Shown: positions 39,318 through 47,822 of the stretch, one piece after another
Layout of the letters: each line of letters opens with the position of its first letter
How positions within the stretch are numbered: position 1 is the first letter of the stretch
From: Rhizobium sp. CC-YZS058
Lineage (GTDB): Bacteria > Pseudomonadota > Alphaproteobacteria > Rhizobiales > Rhizobiaceae
Length of the DNA stretch: 64,000 bases
Direction: 5' to 3'
Assembly (NCBI RefSeq): GCF_034720595.1
Contig: NZ_JAYESJ010000001.1
Coordinates: forward strand, 3,891,001-3,955,000
The notes under the pieces: model-generated
What the model saw: the letters and a program-made list of their open reading frames with translations, nothing else
Database searches by the model: none
What the model was told of the DNA's origin: nothing
Made by a program: the position numbers and the translations under genes

Positions 39318-40262
39318 TCATGCCCCCGCTGTCGGCTCGAGGCCGGACAGGCGGACGGCCAGCCGATGCCGGTGTTCGATCAGCAGATCTTCCGCCGCGT
39401 CGCGGTCGATGGCGCGGAAGGTGATGCGGCTGCCGGTCGGCATCTGGGCAAGGCGAGAAAGATCGACGCTCGCCACCGTGGCGATCTTCGGATAGCCGCC
39501 GGTCGTCTGCCGCTCCGCCATCAGAACGATCGGCTTGCCGGAAGCCGGGACCTGGATCGAGCCCGCAACGGTTCCATCGGACACGATATCGTGTCCGCCG
39601 GCGGCAGGAAGCACCGGCCCGTTCAGCACCTGTGCCATGCGATCCCGGCTGGGCCCGATGGTGAAGGGTTGGGAAAGAAAGCGGGCCAGCACCGACGGAG
39701 CGAAATAGTCCTGCTGCGGCCCGAGAACGACGCGGATCGGCCCCCGGTCCCGCGGCAAGGCAGCCGAAAGGCGCATCAGCGGCGCCGCATTGGGTTCGCC
39801 GAGCGGCAGGCTGTCGCCGGCGGCGAGCTGCCGCCCCTCCAGACCGCCGAGGCCGCTGCGCAGGTGGGTGGAGCGACTGGAGAGGACCGGCGGTGTCTCG
39901 ATGCCGCCCGAAACCGCCAGCGTTCCCCAGACCGCACCTTGCAGCGCGCCTATCGTCAGTACCTCGCCCGGCTGGAGAAAGTGGCTTTCCCACGGGCGGC
40001 AGGCCCGCGCGTCGATCCGCATGTCGAGCGCGCCGCCCGTCACCGCAAAGCGGATCGGACGATCGGACGTGAAGCGGCCGCCGAAGAGTGCGAATTCCAG
40101 CGCCGCTGCCTGCTCCCCATTGCCGACCAGCAGATTGGCGAGCCGGAAGGCGGCGGGGTCCATCGGCCCGGCGCCCGACACGCCGCGATCGAGCAGCCCT
40201 GGCCGGCCAAGATCCTGGACAGTCAGCATCGGCCCCGCCTGTTCGATTGTAAGCCGGCTCAT
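39318..40262 (-). CDS. pxpC: 5-oxoprolinase subunit PxpC (biotin-dependent carboxyltransferase fold)
   Basis: 314 residues, AHS2/KipA family: the opening IEQAGPMLTVQDLGRPG with SGAGPMDPAAFRLANLLVGN and the segment VMAERQTTGGYPKIATV-like (VLMAERQTTGGYPKIATV) are diagnostic. With PxpA and PxpB it forms the ATP-dependent enzyme opening 5-oxoproline (pyroglutamate) to glutamate. The ATG overlaps the pxpB stop as ATGA. Confidence 0.92.
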   Translation of the reverse strand: MSRLTIEQAGPMLTVQDLGRPGLLDRGVSGAGPMDPAAFRLANLLVGNGEQAAALEFALFGGRFTSDRPIRFAVTGGALDMRIDARACRPWESHFLQPGEVLTIGALQGAVWGTLAVSGGIETPPVLSSRSTHLRSGLGGLEGRQLAAGDSLPLGEPNAAPLMRLSAALPRDRGPIRVVLGPQQDYFAPSVLARFLSQPFTIGPSRDRMAQVLNGPVLPAAGGHDIVSDGTVAGSIQVPASGKPIVLMAERQTTGGYPKIATVASVDLSRLAQMPTGSRITFRAIDRDAAEDLLIEHRHRLAVRLSGLEPTAGA

Positions 40263-40996
40263 GATATGACATCCCATTCGGCCATGATCTCGCCCCGGGC
40301 GACGGCCTGGTCGAGCGTGGCGGCCTCCTCCGCGTCGATGGCGCGGAAGCGCACCTGGTCACCGGCTTTCAGCAGGAAGGGGTCGGGACGCGCCGGATCG
40401 AAGAGGCGCAGCGGGGTTCGCCCGATATAGCGCCAGCCGCTCGGGCCCGGCACCGAATTGATGCTTGCCTGCTGGCCGCCAATGCCGATCGCGCCCGCTT
40501 CCACCCTTTGGCGCGGCACGGCCAGGCGCGGCATGTGCAGCGCGTCCGGCAAGCCGCCGAGATAGGCGAAGCCGGGCTGGAAGCCGATCATGTAGACCCG
40601 GTAGGCCGCGCTGGCATGCAGTGCGATGAGCGCCTCCGGCGTCATGCCCTTGGCTGCAGCCAGATCATCGAGGTCGAGGCCGACCGGGCCGCCATAGAGC
40701 ACCGGCACGGTGATGCGGCGCGGGCGCTCGCGTTCCGGCAAGCCGGAGACGATCAGGCGCTCGATCACCGCCGTCAGCGCCCGCCCCCGCAGGCGACCGG
40801 GATCATAGGTGACGAGCAGAGACCGATAGGTCGGTACGGTTTCGAGCAGGCCGTCCGGCGCATGGGCTGCCAGCGCCTCCGCCAGGGCCACGACACGGCG
40901 ATTCGTCGTCGCGTCGATCTCCCGCGAGAACTCGACCGACAGTGCGCTGTCGCCGCAGGGCAGGATACGGGGACCGATCGGGCTTGCCTGCATCAT
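40259..40996 (-). CDS. pxpB: 5-oxoprolinase subunit PxpB
   Basis: 245 residues, AHS1/KipI family: PCGDSALSVEFSREID at the start, VPTYRSLLVTYDP, and the core MIGFQPGFAYLGGLPDALHM with RQRVEAGAIGIGGQQASINS. GGGGAGG precedes two adjacent ATG codons (40996 and 40993). Transcribed with pxpC and divergently from pxpA; the 111 bases between hold promoters for both directions. The long open frame running upstream of the ATG overlaps pxpA and is not coding. Confidence 0.92.
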   Translation of the reverse strand: MMQASPIGPRILPCGDSALSVEFSREIDATTNRRVVALAEALAAHAPDGLLETVPTYRSLLVTYDPGRLRGRALTAVIERLIVSGLPERERPRRITVPVLYGGPVGLDLDDLAAAKGMTPEALIALHASAAYRVYMIGFQPGFAYLGGLPDALHMPRLAVPRQRVEAGAIGIGGQQASINSVPGPSGWRYIGRTPLRLFDPARPDPFLLKAGDQVRFRAIDAEEAATLDQAVARGEIMAEWDVIS

Positions 40997-41107
40997 GGAT
41001 CCTCCCCTTTCATCCTCTTGGCATTTTCGCCATAGAGGAAGAGAGCGCAACCCGCATGGCCGGCTTTTCCCAGCCGGAGCGGTTGCCCCTGATGGAGGAC
41101 GAACGAG

Positions 41108-41899
41108 ATGCGCGGCATCGACCTCAACTGCGACATGGGCGAAGGATTCGGCGCCTATCGGATCGGCGACGACGCGGCGATGATGGAGATCATCACCAGC
41201 GCCAATATCGCCTGCGGCTTCCATGCCGGAGATCCGGTCGTCATGCGCGACACGATCCTCCTGGCCAAGGAAAAGGGCGTCTCGATCGGCGCGCATCCCT
41301 CCTTCATGGATCTCTACGGCTTCGGGCGGCGGCGCATCGCCGGTGAGAAGCCGGCCGATCTGGAAGCCCAGATCCTCTATCAGATTGCGGCGATCGCCGG
41401 CATGGCCAGCGCGCTCGGCTGGCCGATCAGCCATGTGAAGCCGCATGGAACGCTCTACACCATGGCGGCCGAGGACCGGACCTTGGCAGAGGCCTGCGTG
41501 CGGGCAGTCCGGGCGGTCGATTCCGGTCTCGTCTTCGTGGCCCTGCCCTTCTCCGAAAGCGTCAAGGCCGCCGAGGCTGTGGGTCTCACTATCGCTCTCG
41601 AAGTCTTCGCCGATCGCCGCTACCTCGAGACGGGCATGCTCGTGCCGCGCGGAGAGCCGGATGCCGTGATCCACGATCTCGACGAGAGCGTCGACCAGGT
41701 CCTCTCCATCGTCAAGGACGGCCGGCTGCCGACGCGGGGCGGCGGGTTCCTGCCGATCGAGGCTGCGACCATCTGCATTCACGGGGATACGCCGGGCGCA
41801 CCGGCCATCGCGGCTGCGCTTCGCACCCGCCTGCTCGCCGAGGGGCTGGATCTCGCACCCTTCGCCCGCCCGGAAAGCGAGCGGGGAGCGGGCGCATGA
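41108..41899 (+). CDS. pxpA: 5-oxoprolinase subunit PxpA (LamB/YcsF family)
   Basis: 263 residues: IDLNCDMGEGFGAYRIGDDA, the metal and substrate region ITSANIACGFHAGDP, GAHPSFMDLYGFGRR, VKPHGTLYTMAAED and ADRRYLETGMLVPRGEPDAVI are the family blocks in order. GAGGACGAACGAG precedes the ATG. The stop overlaps the next gene as ATGA, coupling it to a D-amino acid transaminase, which suggests the substrate pool includes D-glutamate or D-pyroglutamate. Confidence 0.94.
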   Translation: MRGIDLNCDMGEGFGAYRIGDDAAMMEIITSANIACGFHAGDPVVMRDTILLAKEKGVSIGAHPSFMDLYGFGRRRIAGEKPADLEAQILYQIAAIAGMASALGWPISHVKPHGTLYTMAAEDRTLAEACVRAVRAVDSGLVFVALPFSESVKAAEAVGLTIALEVFADRRYLETGMLVPRGEPDAVIHDLDESVDQVLSIVKDGRLPTRGGGFLPIEAATICIHGDTPGAPAIAAALRTRLLAEGLDLAPFARPESERGAGA

Positions 41900-42750
41900 G
41901 CCGGATCGTCTATGTGAACGGCGCTTTCGTGGCCGAAGAGGCCGCCCGGATCTCCGTCTTCGATCGCGGCTTTCTCTTCGCCGATGCGATCTACGAAGTC
42001 GTGGGCGTCGTGGGCGGCAAGCTCCTCGATTATGACGGCCACGCGGCCCGGCTGCGCCGCTCGCTCGATGCCTTGTCGCTCGCCTCTCCGCTTGACGACG
42101 CGGACCTGCTGGCGCTTCACCGCGAGATCGTGAGCCGAAACCGGCTCGATGAGGGGCTGATCTACCTGCAGATCTCGCGCGGGGCGGCGGATCGGGATTT
42201 CGCATATCCGATGAAGGCCGACCCGACGCTGGTGCTCTTCACGCAGGCAAAGGCGGTGCTCGCCAATCCGAAGGTCGAAACCGGCATTGCCGTTGTTCTG
42301 GTGCCCGACCTGCGCTGGGCGCGGCGCGACATCAAGACCGTGCAATTGCTCTACCCCTCCATGGCCAAGATGGAGGCCGCGCGGCACGGAGCCGACGACG
42401 CCTGGATGGTGGAAGACGGCCTCGTCACCGAGGCGAGCTCCGCCAATGCCCATATCGTCGACCGCGCCGGCACATTGATCACCCGCCCGCTCTCCGAGGC
42501 CATCCTGCACGGCATTACCCGGCTCAGCATTCTCGACATTGCTCGTGGCATGGGCGTTGCGGTCGAGGAACGCGCCTTTTCGCCGGAAGAGGCGAAGGAC
42601 GCCGCCGAGGCCTTCATCACCTCCGCCACCAGCTTCGCCCTTCCGGTGACCCGGATCGATGGAAACCCGGTCGGCGATGGCCGACCGGGTCCGATCACAC
42701 GGGCGCTGCGACAGGCCTATATCGTGGCGAAGCTGCAGACGGCGATCTAG
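41896..42750 (+). CDS. dat: D-amino acid aminotransferase
   Basis: 284-residue fold-type IV PLP enzyme. Opening YVNGAFVAEEAARISVFDRGFLFAD, the PLP lysine in RRDIKTVQLLYPSMAK and the phosphate-binding region LITRPLSEAILHGITRLSIL are typical of D-alanine/D-glutamate transaminases rather than IlvE. It converts D-amino acids to keto acids with D-glutamate. Coupled to pxpA by an ATGA overlap, so D-amino acid turnover and 5-oxoproline opening appear linked. Residue Glu in DDAWMVEDGLVTEASSAN holds the PLP pyridine nitrogen. Confidence 0.88.
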   Translation: MSRIVYVNGAFVAEEAARISVFDRGFLFADAIYEVVGVVGGKLLDYDGHAARLRRSLDALSLASPLDDADLLALHREIVSRNRLDEGLIYLQISRGAADRDFAYPMKADPTLVLFTQAKAVLANPKVETGIAVVLVPDLRWARRDIKTVQLLYPSMAKMEAARHGADDAWMVEDGLVTEASSANAHIVDRAGTLITRPLSEAILHGITRLSILDIARGMGVAVEERAFSPEEAKDAAEAFITSATSFALPVTRIDGNPVGDGRPGPITRALRQAYIVAKLQTAI

Positions 42751-42842
42751 AAGGGACTCTGCGCCATCCCGCTCTCAAGCGCAGCGGCTGGTGGCTGCGG
42801 GTCGCTGATCGGCGAAGGGCCACCGACCCGGAGCCGAGCCCT

Positions 42843-44006
42843 TCAAGGCTTGGCGAAAAACGCGGGATCGACCTCGGCCAGGATGCGATGCGCCAGCGTG
42901 ATGCGCAGGTCGTTCGGCCAGAACCGGTTGGCGAGCAGCACGATGCCGCTGCCCCGCTCCGGTTGCGCCAGGGCATAGGCGCCGAAGCCGGCCGTCGATC
43001 CGGTCTTCGACAGGGTTCCAACCTCGGCACCCGTCACCGGGGCTTCGACCCGCTCGATGCTGTTTGGCTTCAGCACGAAATCCGGATTGGCGCCGAGCAT
43101 CAGCGCATCGACCGTGGCAGGCGCGGGATAAAGCTCCCAGCCGAACCCCTGATGCATGGACTTGACCCGATAGACGCCGCTGCGGGCGGTTTCGAACCCC
43201 TTGGCCAGCGCCGGCTCCAGCGCATCCGGCCGACTGGCAGCCGCCAGGAAGCGCAGGAAGTCGCGCGCCGTCGTCTTGATGCCATAGGCCTGCGCATCGA
43301 ACAGGCCCGGCGTGACCCGAACGGGCGCATTGTCGCGCCGATACCCCTGTGCGTAATCGGTCTGCCGGTCCTTCGGCACGGCAAGCATCGTATCGTCGAG
43401 TGTCAGCGGCTTGAGAAGCTTGGCCTCCATCAGCCTGGCAAACGGTGCGCCTGCGGACGCCGCAGCGAGGGAGCCGGCAAGCCCGATCGACACATTCGAA
43501 TAGAGCCGGTCCTGGCCGACTGCACTCTCCGGCTTGAAGCCCTTGAGATAGGCCGGCAGCGTTTCCTCGCTGACGCCATCGGGCACCTGCAGCGGCAGGC
43601 CGCCCGCCGTGTAGGTCAGGAGCTGCAGCAGCGTTGCGCCGCCGATGGCGCTGTCTTTCAGCGACGGCATCACCGTATCGGCCGAAGCGGACAGGTCGAT
43701 CGCGCCTTCGGCCTGCAGCCGGCCGAGCAGCGTGCCTGTATAGGTCTTGGACAGCGAGCCGATCTCGAACAGGGTCCTGTCCGTGACCTTGGCACCGCCA
43801 CGCGCCTGCCGACCGAAATGAAACACCCGCGGCGCGCCCTTCACCAACAGGCCGACCGACATGCCCGGAATATCCTCGGCGGCCATGACCGGCTCCACCG
43901 CCCGGCGCACGGCGGTTTCGACCGCATCCTCGGCCTGAACCGGACCGATACCCAGCATCATCAACGGCAGCAGGGCCCATGCCTGCATCATCCGCTCTCG
44001 TCGCAT
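42843..44006 (-). CDS. ampC: class C beta-lactamase
   Basis: Periplasmic serine beta-lactamase, 387 residues. A signal peptide ends at PVQA-ED (about residue 25). Class C motifs are all present: SLSK (84-87, catalytic serine), YSN (169-171) and KTG in LSKTGSTAGFGAYA near residue 340. This set, including the tyrosine motif and KTG with STAGFGAY, marks true AmpC rather than a generic serine hydrolase. AAGGAG is six bases before the chosen ATG at 44006. No AmpR-type LysR regulator is next to it, so expression may be low or controlled elsewhere. Confidence 0.93.
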   Translation of the reverse strand: MRRERMMQAWALLPLMMLGIGPVQAEDAVETAVRRAVEPVMAAEDIPGMSVGLLVKGAPRVFHFGRQARGGAKVTDRTLFEIGSLSKTYTGTLLGRLQAEGAIDLSASADTVMPSLKDSAIGGATLLQLLTYTAGGLPLQVPDGVSEETLPAYLKGFKPESAVGQDRLYSNVSIGLAGSLAAASAGAPFARLMEAKLLKPLTLDDTMLAVPKDRQTDYAQGYRRDNAPVRVTPGLFDAQAYGIKTTARDFLRFLAAASRPDALEPALAKGFETARSGVYRVKSMHQGFGWELYPAPATVDALMLGANPDFVLKPNSIERVEAPVTGAEVGTLSKTGSTAGFGAYALAQPERGSGIVLLANRFWPNDLRITLAHRILAEVDPAFFAKP

Positions 44007-44225
44007 CTCGTTCTCCTTCATGGATCCCAGCGGCCGCGACTTAGGTTGATTCGCCTTACCGAAAGGTTTCACTAACTATCAGCGTGCCTCTGCGGCCGGC
44101 GCTTGCTGGTCACATCTGCCTTCACCACAGCGTGACCCGCGAGTGCCTACCCTTGCCTTGCCGCGTCTTGGTGGCAAACTATCTGGCGCGTGAAGGCTGG
44201 ATCGGCATTGTAAAGGGAGAGGCGG

Positions 44226-44765
44226 ATGGACGCGGATGCGATGGCCGAGGCTCGAGCGCCGCGCCATGCCGGGCGCCTTATCCTTCTGCACTGGGTCATT
44301 GCCGCGCTCGTCTTCTGCATCTGGCCGCTCGGCTTGATGATCGGCTTCGTCAGAGACGACGTCAAACTCGGCTTCTATCTGCTGCATGAAAGCCTCGGCT
44401 TTCTCGTTCTCTGGCTCATGCTGCTGCGGGTCGGCGCGCGGCTGACGAGCCCATCGCCGGTGCCGTTCGGCACCGCCCCGATGCGCCAAGCGGCTGGTCT
44501 CGTCCATGGTCTGCTCTATCTTCTTCTTGTCGTCATGCCCGTTTCCGGGTTCCTTGCCACCAACGCGCATGGCTTCCCGCTGCTGTGGTTCGGGCTCGTC
44601 CCGGTCTGGAGCCCGATCGGCAAGATGCCCGACATCGCCGGCACGCTTTCGACCGTGCACACCGTCAGCGCCTGGATGCTGTTGAGCCTGATCGGGCTTC
44701 ATCTCGGCGCGGTCATCTATCATCAGGCCATCCGCCGCGATGGCATTCTGCAGCGCATGAGCTGA
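44226..44765 (+). CDS. cytochrome b561 family protein
   Basis: 179-residue inner-membrane di-haem b protein with four hydrophobic helices. Candidate haem ligands are His in LILLHWVIAALV, His in FYLLHESLGFLV, His in GLVHGLLYLLLV and His in SLIGLHLGAVIYHQ. Family members move electrons from quinol to periplasmic acceptors such as superoxide. GGGAGAGG precedes the ATG. The RibD-like gene starts 19 bases later, so it may share a transcript with the gene cluster that follows. Confidence 0.9.
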   Translation: MDADAMAEARAPRHAGRLILLHWVIAALVFCIWPLGLMIGFVRDDVKLGFYLLHESLGFLVLWLMLLRVGARLTSPSPVPFGTAPMRQAAGLVHGLLYLLLVVMPVSGFLATNAHGFPLLWFGLVPVWSPIGKMPDIAGTLSTVHTVSAWMLLSLIGLHLGAVIYHQAIRRDGILQRMS

Positions 44766-44784
44766 CACACCCATGAGGACCGCA

Positions 44785-45654
44785 ATGCGCAGCATTCAGA
44801 TGACCGACCAGACCTGGGCTTGCCTCCTTGCCCTGAAGGACAAGGGCGAGTCGACGGCGCTGGGGCAAGCCGATCCGGCCTTGTCGCTCTATGGCCCCAT
44901 TGCCGGCGCTCGCGGACGTTTCGTCCTGGCTCAGGTCGGGCAGTCGCTCGATGGCCGCGTCGCCACGCCCGCCGGTGATGCGCGGGATATTTCCTGTCCC
45001 GAAGGGATCGCCCATCTTCACCGATGCCGGGCGTTGGCCGATGCCGTCATCGTGGGGGCGACCACCGTGCAGATGGACAATCCGCGCCTCTCGGTTCGCG
45101 CCGTTGTCGGGCCGAACCCGGTTCGCGTGGTGATCGATTGTCACGCGGCACTGACGGGTGAGGAGCGCCTGTTCCATGATGGCCTCGCGCCGGTCATCGT
45201 GATCCGCTCCGAGGATACGCCCGGCAAGGCGCTTAAGGCCGAAACCATTCTCTTGCCTCGGGCAGCCTGCGGTCTCGCGCCCGATGCCATTCTGAACTGC
45301 CTGGAGCAGCGCGGGTTGCGGCGCATCCTGGTGGAAGGGGGCGCGCGCACCATCGCCCGCTTCGTCGATGCCGGTCTCGTCGACCGGCTGCATGTGTCGA
45401 TCGCGCCGCTGATCATCGGATCAGGACCGCCGGGCATCGCGCTTTCGCCGATCGAACAGCTCGCAAACGCCCGCCGGCCGGTCTCGACGCTCTATCTGCT
45501 GGGCGAAGACATCCTGTTCGATTGCGAACTCAAAACCACCACCCGCTCACTGCGGCGGCAAGGCCAGCAGATCGAGATGGCCGACACGGCAGAGGCTGCC
45601 GGGCTGACCGAGCACGCGAGAGCGGAAACGGCGCCACGCCAGAACGTCGCCTGA
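44785..45654 (+). CDS. RibD C-terminal (pyrimidine reductase-like) protein
   Basis: About 289 residues. Only the reductase half of RibD is present: FVLAQVGQSLDGRVATPAGD, ADAVIVGATTVQMDNPRLSV, PVRVVIDCHAAL and ILVEGGARTIARFVDAGLVD are the DHFR-fold blocks. The zinc deaminase domain is absent, so alone it could reduce a 2,5-diamino-6-ribosylamino-pyrimidinone as the fungal or archaeal enzymes do. GAGGA precedes ATG 44785 (an ATG at 44773 is also in frame). Its last 36 codons overlap the methyltransferase gene on the other strand. It is one member of the putative flavin- or pterin-like pathway at 44.8-53.5 kb. Confidence 0.85.
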   Translation: MRSIQMTDQTWACLLALKDKGESTALGQADPALSLYGPIAGARGRFVLAQVGQSLDGRVATPAGDARDISCPEGIAHLHRCRALADAVIVGATTVQMDNPRLSVRAVVGPNPVRVVIDCHAALTGEERLFHDGLAPVIVIRSEDTPGKALKAETILLPRAACGLAPDAILNCLEQRGLRRILVEGGARTIARFVDAGLVDRLHVSIAPLIIGSGPPGIALSPIEQLANARRPVSTLYLLGEDILFDCELKTTTRSLRRQGQQIEMADTAEAAGLTEHARAETAPRQNVA

Positions 45655-46344
45655 GGGCAGCCGGCCGATTTCGGCAAGGGGCTGCATCACGCCATCGAGA
45701 AACGCCTCCTGCAGGGCGCGATCCTCCGGTCCGAGGAGCCAGGGGCTTTCCGCCACCGCGATCGCATAGCCATGCCGTTCGAAGGCGGTACGCAGATGGT
45801 CGGTCGCCGCCGGCCCAAGTGCCGGGCCGAAACCCTTGTCGCCTGTCTGATGGCGGTTGAAATCCGCGACCACCTCCTCATCGAGCGGATGACCGACCGA
45901 CCAGTGCATCACCCCATCATAGTTGAGCGCCGCATAGAGCCCCACGCGATGCCGGGCGAGATGTGCCACGACGCGGTCGCAGAATGAGGCGGAGCAGAGA
46001 TCGAACAGCGCGGAGGCCGAGACGACCGCGAAGTCGGCACAGTCCAGCGCCTCGAACGTGTTCAGGTCGAAGGCCGCGATCTCCACTCCCGTCTCGGAGC
46101 CGATCCGTTGCCGGGCCTGCTCTAGAAGCAGCGGATCGTGGTCGAGAAGGCGCCAGCCGGTGTGGGCGGGCAGGTGGCCGACGAGGCTGCGCCATGTGGA
46201 GCCGGTGCCGCAGCCGATATCGAGGAGGCGCGGCGCCGGGTGCGCGGCCAGATGACGGCTAAGCGCTTCCACCAGCGGCCGGTCCCGGGCGGCGCGATCG
46301 GCGGGCTCCCGAAGGCCGAGCCATGCCGCATCGAAGCCGCTCAT
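45547..46344 (-). CDS. class I SAM-dependent methyltransferase
   Basis: 265 residues. The AdoMet-binding motif I is LLDIGCGTGSTW, followed by the acidic residue strand WRLLDHDPLLLEQARQR. The acceptor is unknown. Translation is coupled to the glycosyltransferase upstream by an ATGA overlap (46341-46344). The C-terminal 108 bases overlap the convergent RibD-like gene, which is unusual. Part of the four-gene minus-strand operon MDR dehydrogenase-PTPS-like-glycosyltransferase-methyltransferase. Confidence 0.87.
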   Translation of the reverse strand: MSGFDAAWLGLREPADRAARDRPLVEALSRHLAAHPAPRLLDIGCGTGSTWRSLVGHLPAHTGWRLLDHDPLLLEQARQRIGSETGVEIAAFDLNTFEALDCADFAVVSASALFDLCSASFCDRVVAHLARHRVGLYAALNYDGVMHWSVGHPLDEEVVADFNRHQTGDKGFGPALGPAATDHLRTAFERHGYAIAVAESPWLLGPEDRALQEAFLDGVMQPLAEIGRLPSGDVLAWRRFRSRVLGQPGSLCRVGHLDLLALPPQ

Positions 46345-47384
46345 GCGATCGTCTCCAGCACCGCCGCGATGATGGCGGCCGTATCGCGCCAGCTCGGCAG
46401 CAAGGCGCCGGCCTCGCGTGCGGCCTCGGCACGGCGTTGCCGCTCGTCCCGGTCCTCGATCAGCCGGGCAAGTGCGGCGGCAAAGGCCTCGACATCGTCG
46501 ACGGGAACGAGGATGCCGGCCGAGGGCGGCACCACCTCCGGCACGGCGCCGGCATGGCAGGCGACGATCGGCAGGCCATGGGCCAGCGCTTCCGCGAAAA
46601 CCATGCCATAGCCTTCGTAGCGGGAGGCGAGTGCGAACAGGTCGGCGCTGGCGAAGGCCGGGCGCGGGTCCTGGATTTCCCCCGCCAGCACAATACGGGT
46701 GCCAAGACCGAGATCGGCGATCTGCCGCTCCAGGGCGTCGCTGGTTGCCGGGTCGAGCGTTCGGCTGCCGATGATCGTTGCCGTCCAGTCGAGCCGCTCG
46801 ATTCTTTTGAGCGCGGCGATCAGCACATCATGCCCCTTGCGCGGCGAGAGCGTGCCGACCGAGAGGATGGCGAACCGCCCCTCGCCTCCGCTGGCCGGCG
46901 GGGCGGCATCCGTTCCCGGCAGGGCGACGGTGATCCGCGGCGCGGCGACGCCGAAGTTCGCCGTCAGCTCGCGCGCGGTCATCGGCGAGGTGACGATGAT
47001 TGCGCGTGCGGCCGCGAGCGCCCGTGTTTCGCTGGCTCTCAACCGTGCCTGGTCCTTTGGCGAAACTCCGGTTTCGAGCGCGAGGGGATGATGGACCAGA
47101 GCGATGATCTGCAGCCGGTCTGCCTCGCCGAAGGCCCAGGCATCGAGCACGCCATAGGCAAGGCCGTCGATCAGCACCGGGCGTCGATCCGGCAGGGCCG
47201 AGAGTGCTGCTTCCGCATTCGCCAGGGTCTGCGAAGACGGGGCGGGAAATCCTTCGCCGAGCGGAAGCAGGTCCACCGTCCAGCCCAGCGCCCGCAGCTC
47301 CTCGATCACCCGCCGGTCATAGCCATAGCCGCCGGTTTTCAATGCGAGATCGCCGGGATAGGCGAAGGTCAGCGCCCGGCTCAT
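46341..47384 (-). CDS. GT4-family glycosyltransferase
   Basis: 347 residues, GT-B fold. The C-terminal nucleotide-sugar domain shows FAILSVGTLSPRKGHDVLIA and the ALASRYEGYGMVFAEALAHG segment with the EX7E-type acidic pair (Glu in RYEGYG and FAEALAHG). The N-terminal acceptor domain begins FAYPGDLALKTGGYGYDRR. No signal peptide or membrane helix, so it acts in the cytoplasm on a soluble or membrane-surface acceptor. ATGA overlaps on both sides lock it between the PTPS-like and methyltransferase genes, suggesting that their product is its acceptor. Confidence 0.88.
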   Translation of the reverse strand: MSRALTFAYPGDLALKTGGYGYDRRVIEELRALGWTVDLLPLGEGFPAPSSQTLANAEAALSALPDRRPVLIDGLAYGVLDAWAFGEADRLQIIALVHHPLALETGVSPKDQARLRASETRALAAARAIIVTSPMTARELTANFGVAAPRITVALPGTDAAPPASGGEGRFAILSVGTLSPRKGHDVLIAALKRIERLDWTATIIGSRTLDPATSDALERQIADLGLGTRIVLAGEIQDPRPAFASADLFALASRYEGYGMVFAEALAHGLPIVACHAGAVPEVVPPSAGILVPVDDVEAFAAALARLIEDRDERQRRAEAAREAGALLPSWRDTAAIIAAVLETIA

Positions 47385-47779
47385 AAGTCCGCCTCGTACC
47401 AGCCGCGTGCGGCATGGGATTCATGCAGCGTGACCTTGAGCCGGCAAATGCGGTGGCTTCCCGGGCCGAGCCGCTTGGCGGCAACCGCGTCGGCCAGCGC
47501 ATCGAAAATATGTTTGGCGATCACCTCCGTGGTGGTCACCTTGCCGGCAAACTGGGGAAGTTCGTCGAGATTCTGATAGGTGAGCGGCTTCAGCACCTCG
47601 CCCAGCACCGTGGTGGCCGCGCCGATATCGACCGCCAGCCCGTCCTCGTCCACGTCCCGTGTGAAGAAGGCGGCATCGACGACGAAGGTGGCGCCGTGCA
47701 TGCCCTGCGCCGGCCCGAAGACCGGGCGCGGCAGGCTGTGGGCGATCATGATATGGTCTCGAACCTCGACGGCAAACAT
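47381..47779 (-). CDS. 6-pyruvoyl-tetrahydropterin synthase/QueD-fold protein with altered active site
   Basis: 132 residues, T-fold. Overall pattern of PTPS/QueD is kept: MFAVEVRDHIMIAHSL, AVDIGAATTVLGEVLKPL, TTTEVIAKHIFDAL and the pterin-anchoring Glu120 in VTLHES. But the zinc set is incomplete (His14, His28, then Ala30 where the HGH motif has its second His), the catalytic Cys position four residues before the motif is Ala24, and the Asp-His catalytic pair is replaced by Thr67-Tyr68. It may therefore bind a pterin or pyrimidine without the usual chemistry. AAAGGGG precedes ATG 47779; an ATG at 47794 lacks a ribosome-binding site. Confidence 0.82.
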   Translation of the reverse strand: MFAVEVRDHIMIAHSLPRPVFGPAQGMHGATFVVDAAFFTRDVDEDGLAVDIGAATTVLGEVLKPLTYQNLDELPQFAGKVTTTEVIAKHIFDALADAVAAKRLGPGSHRICRLKVTLHESHAARGWYEADL

Positions 47780-47822
47780 CAAAACCCCTTTCATCGGAGG
47801 CGCAGGAGAGCAGGAACGGGCG

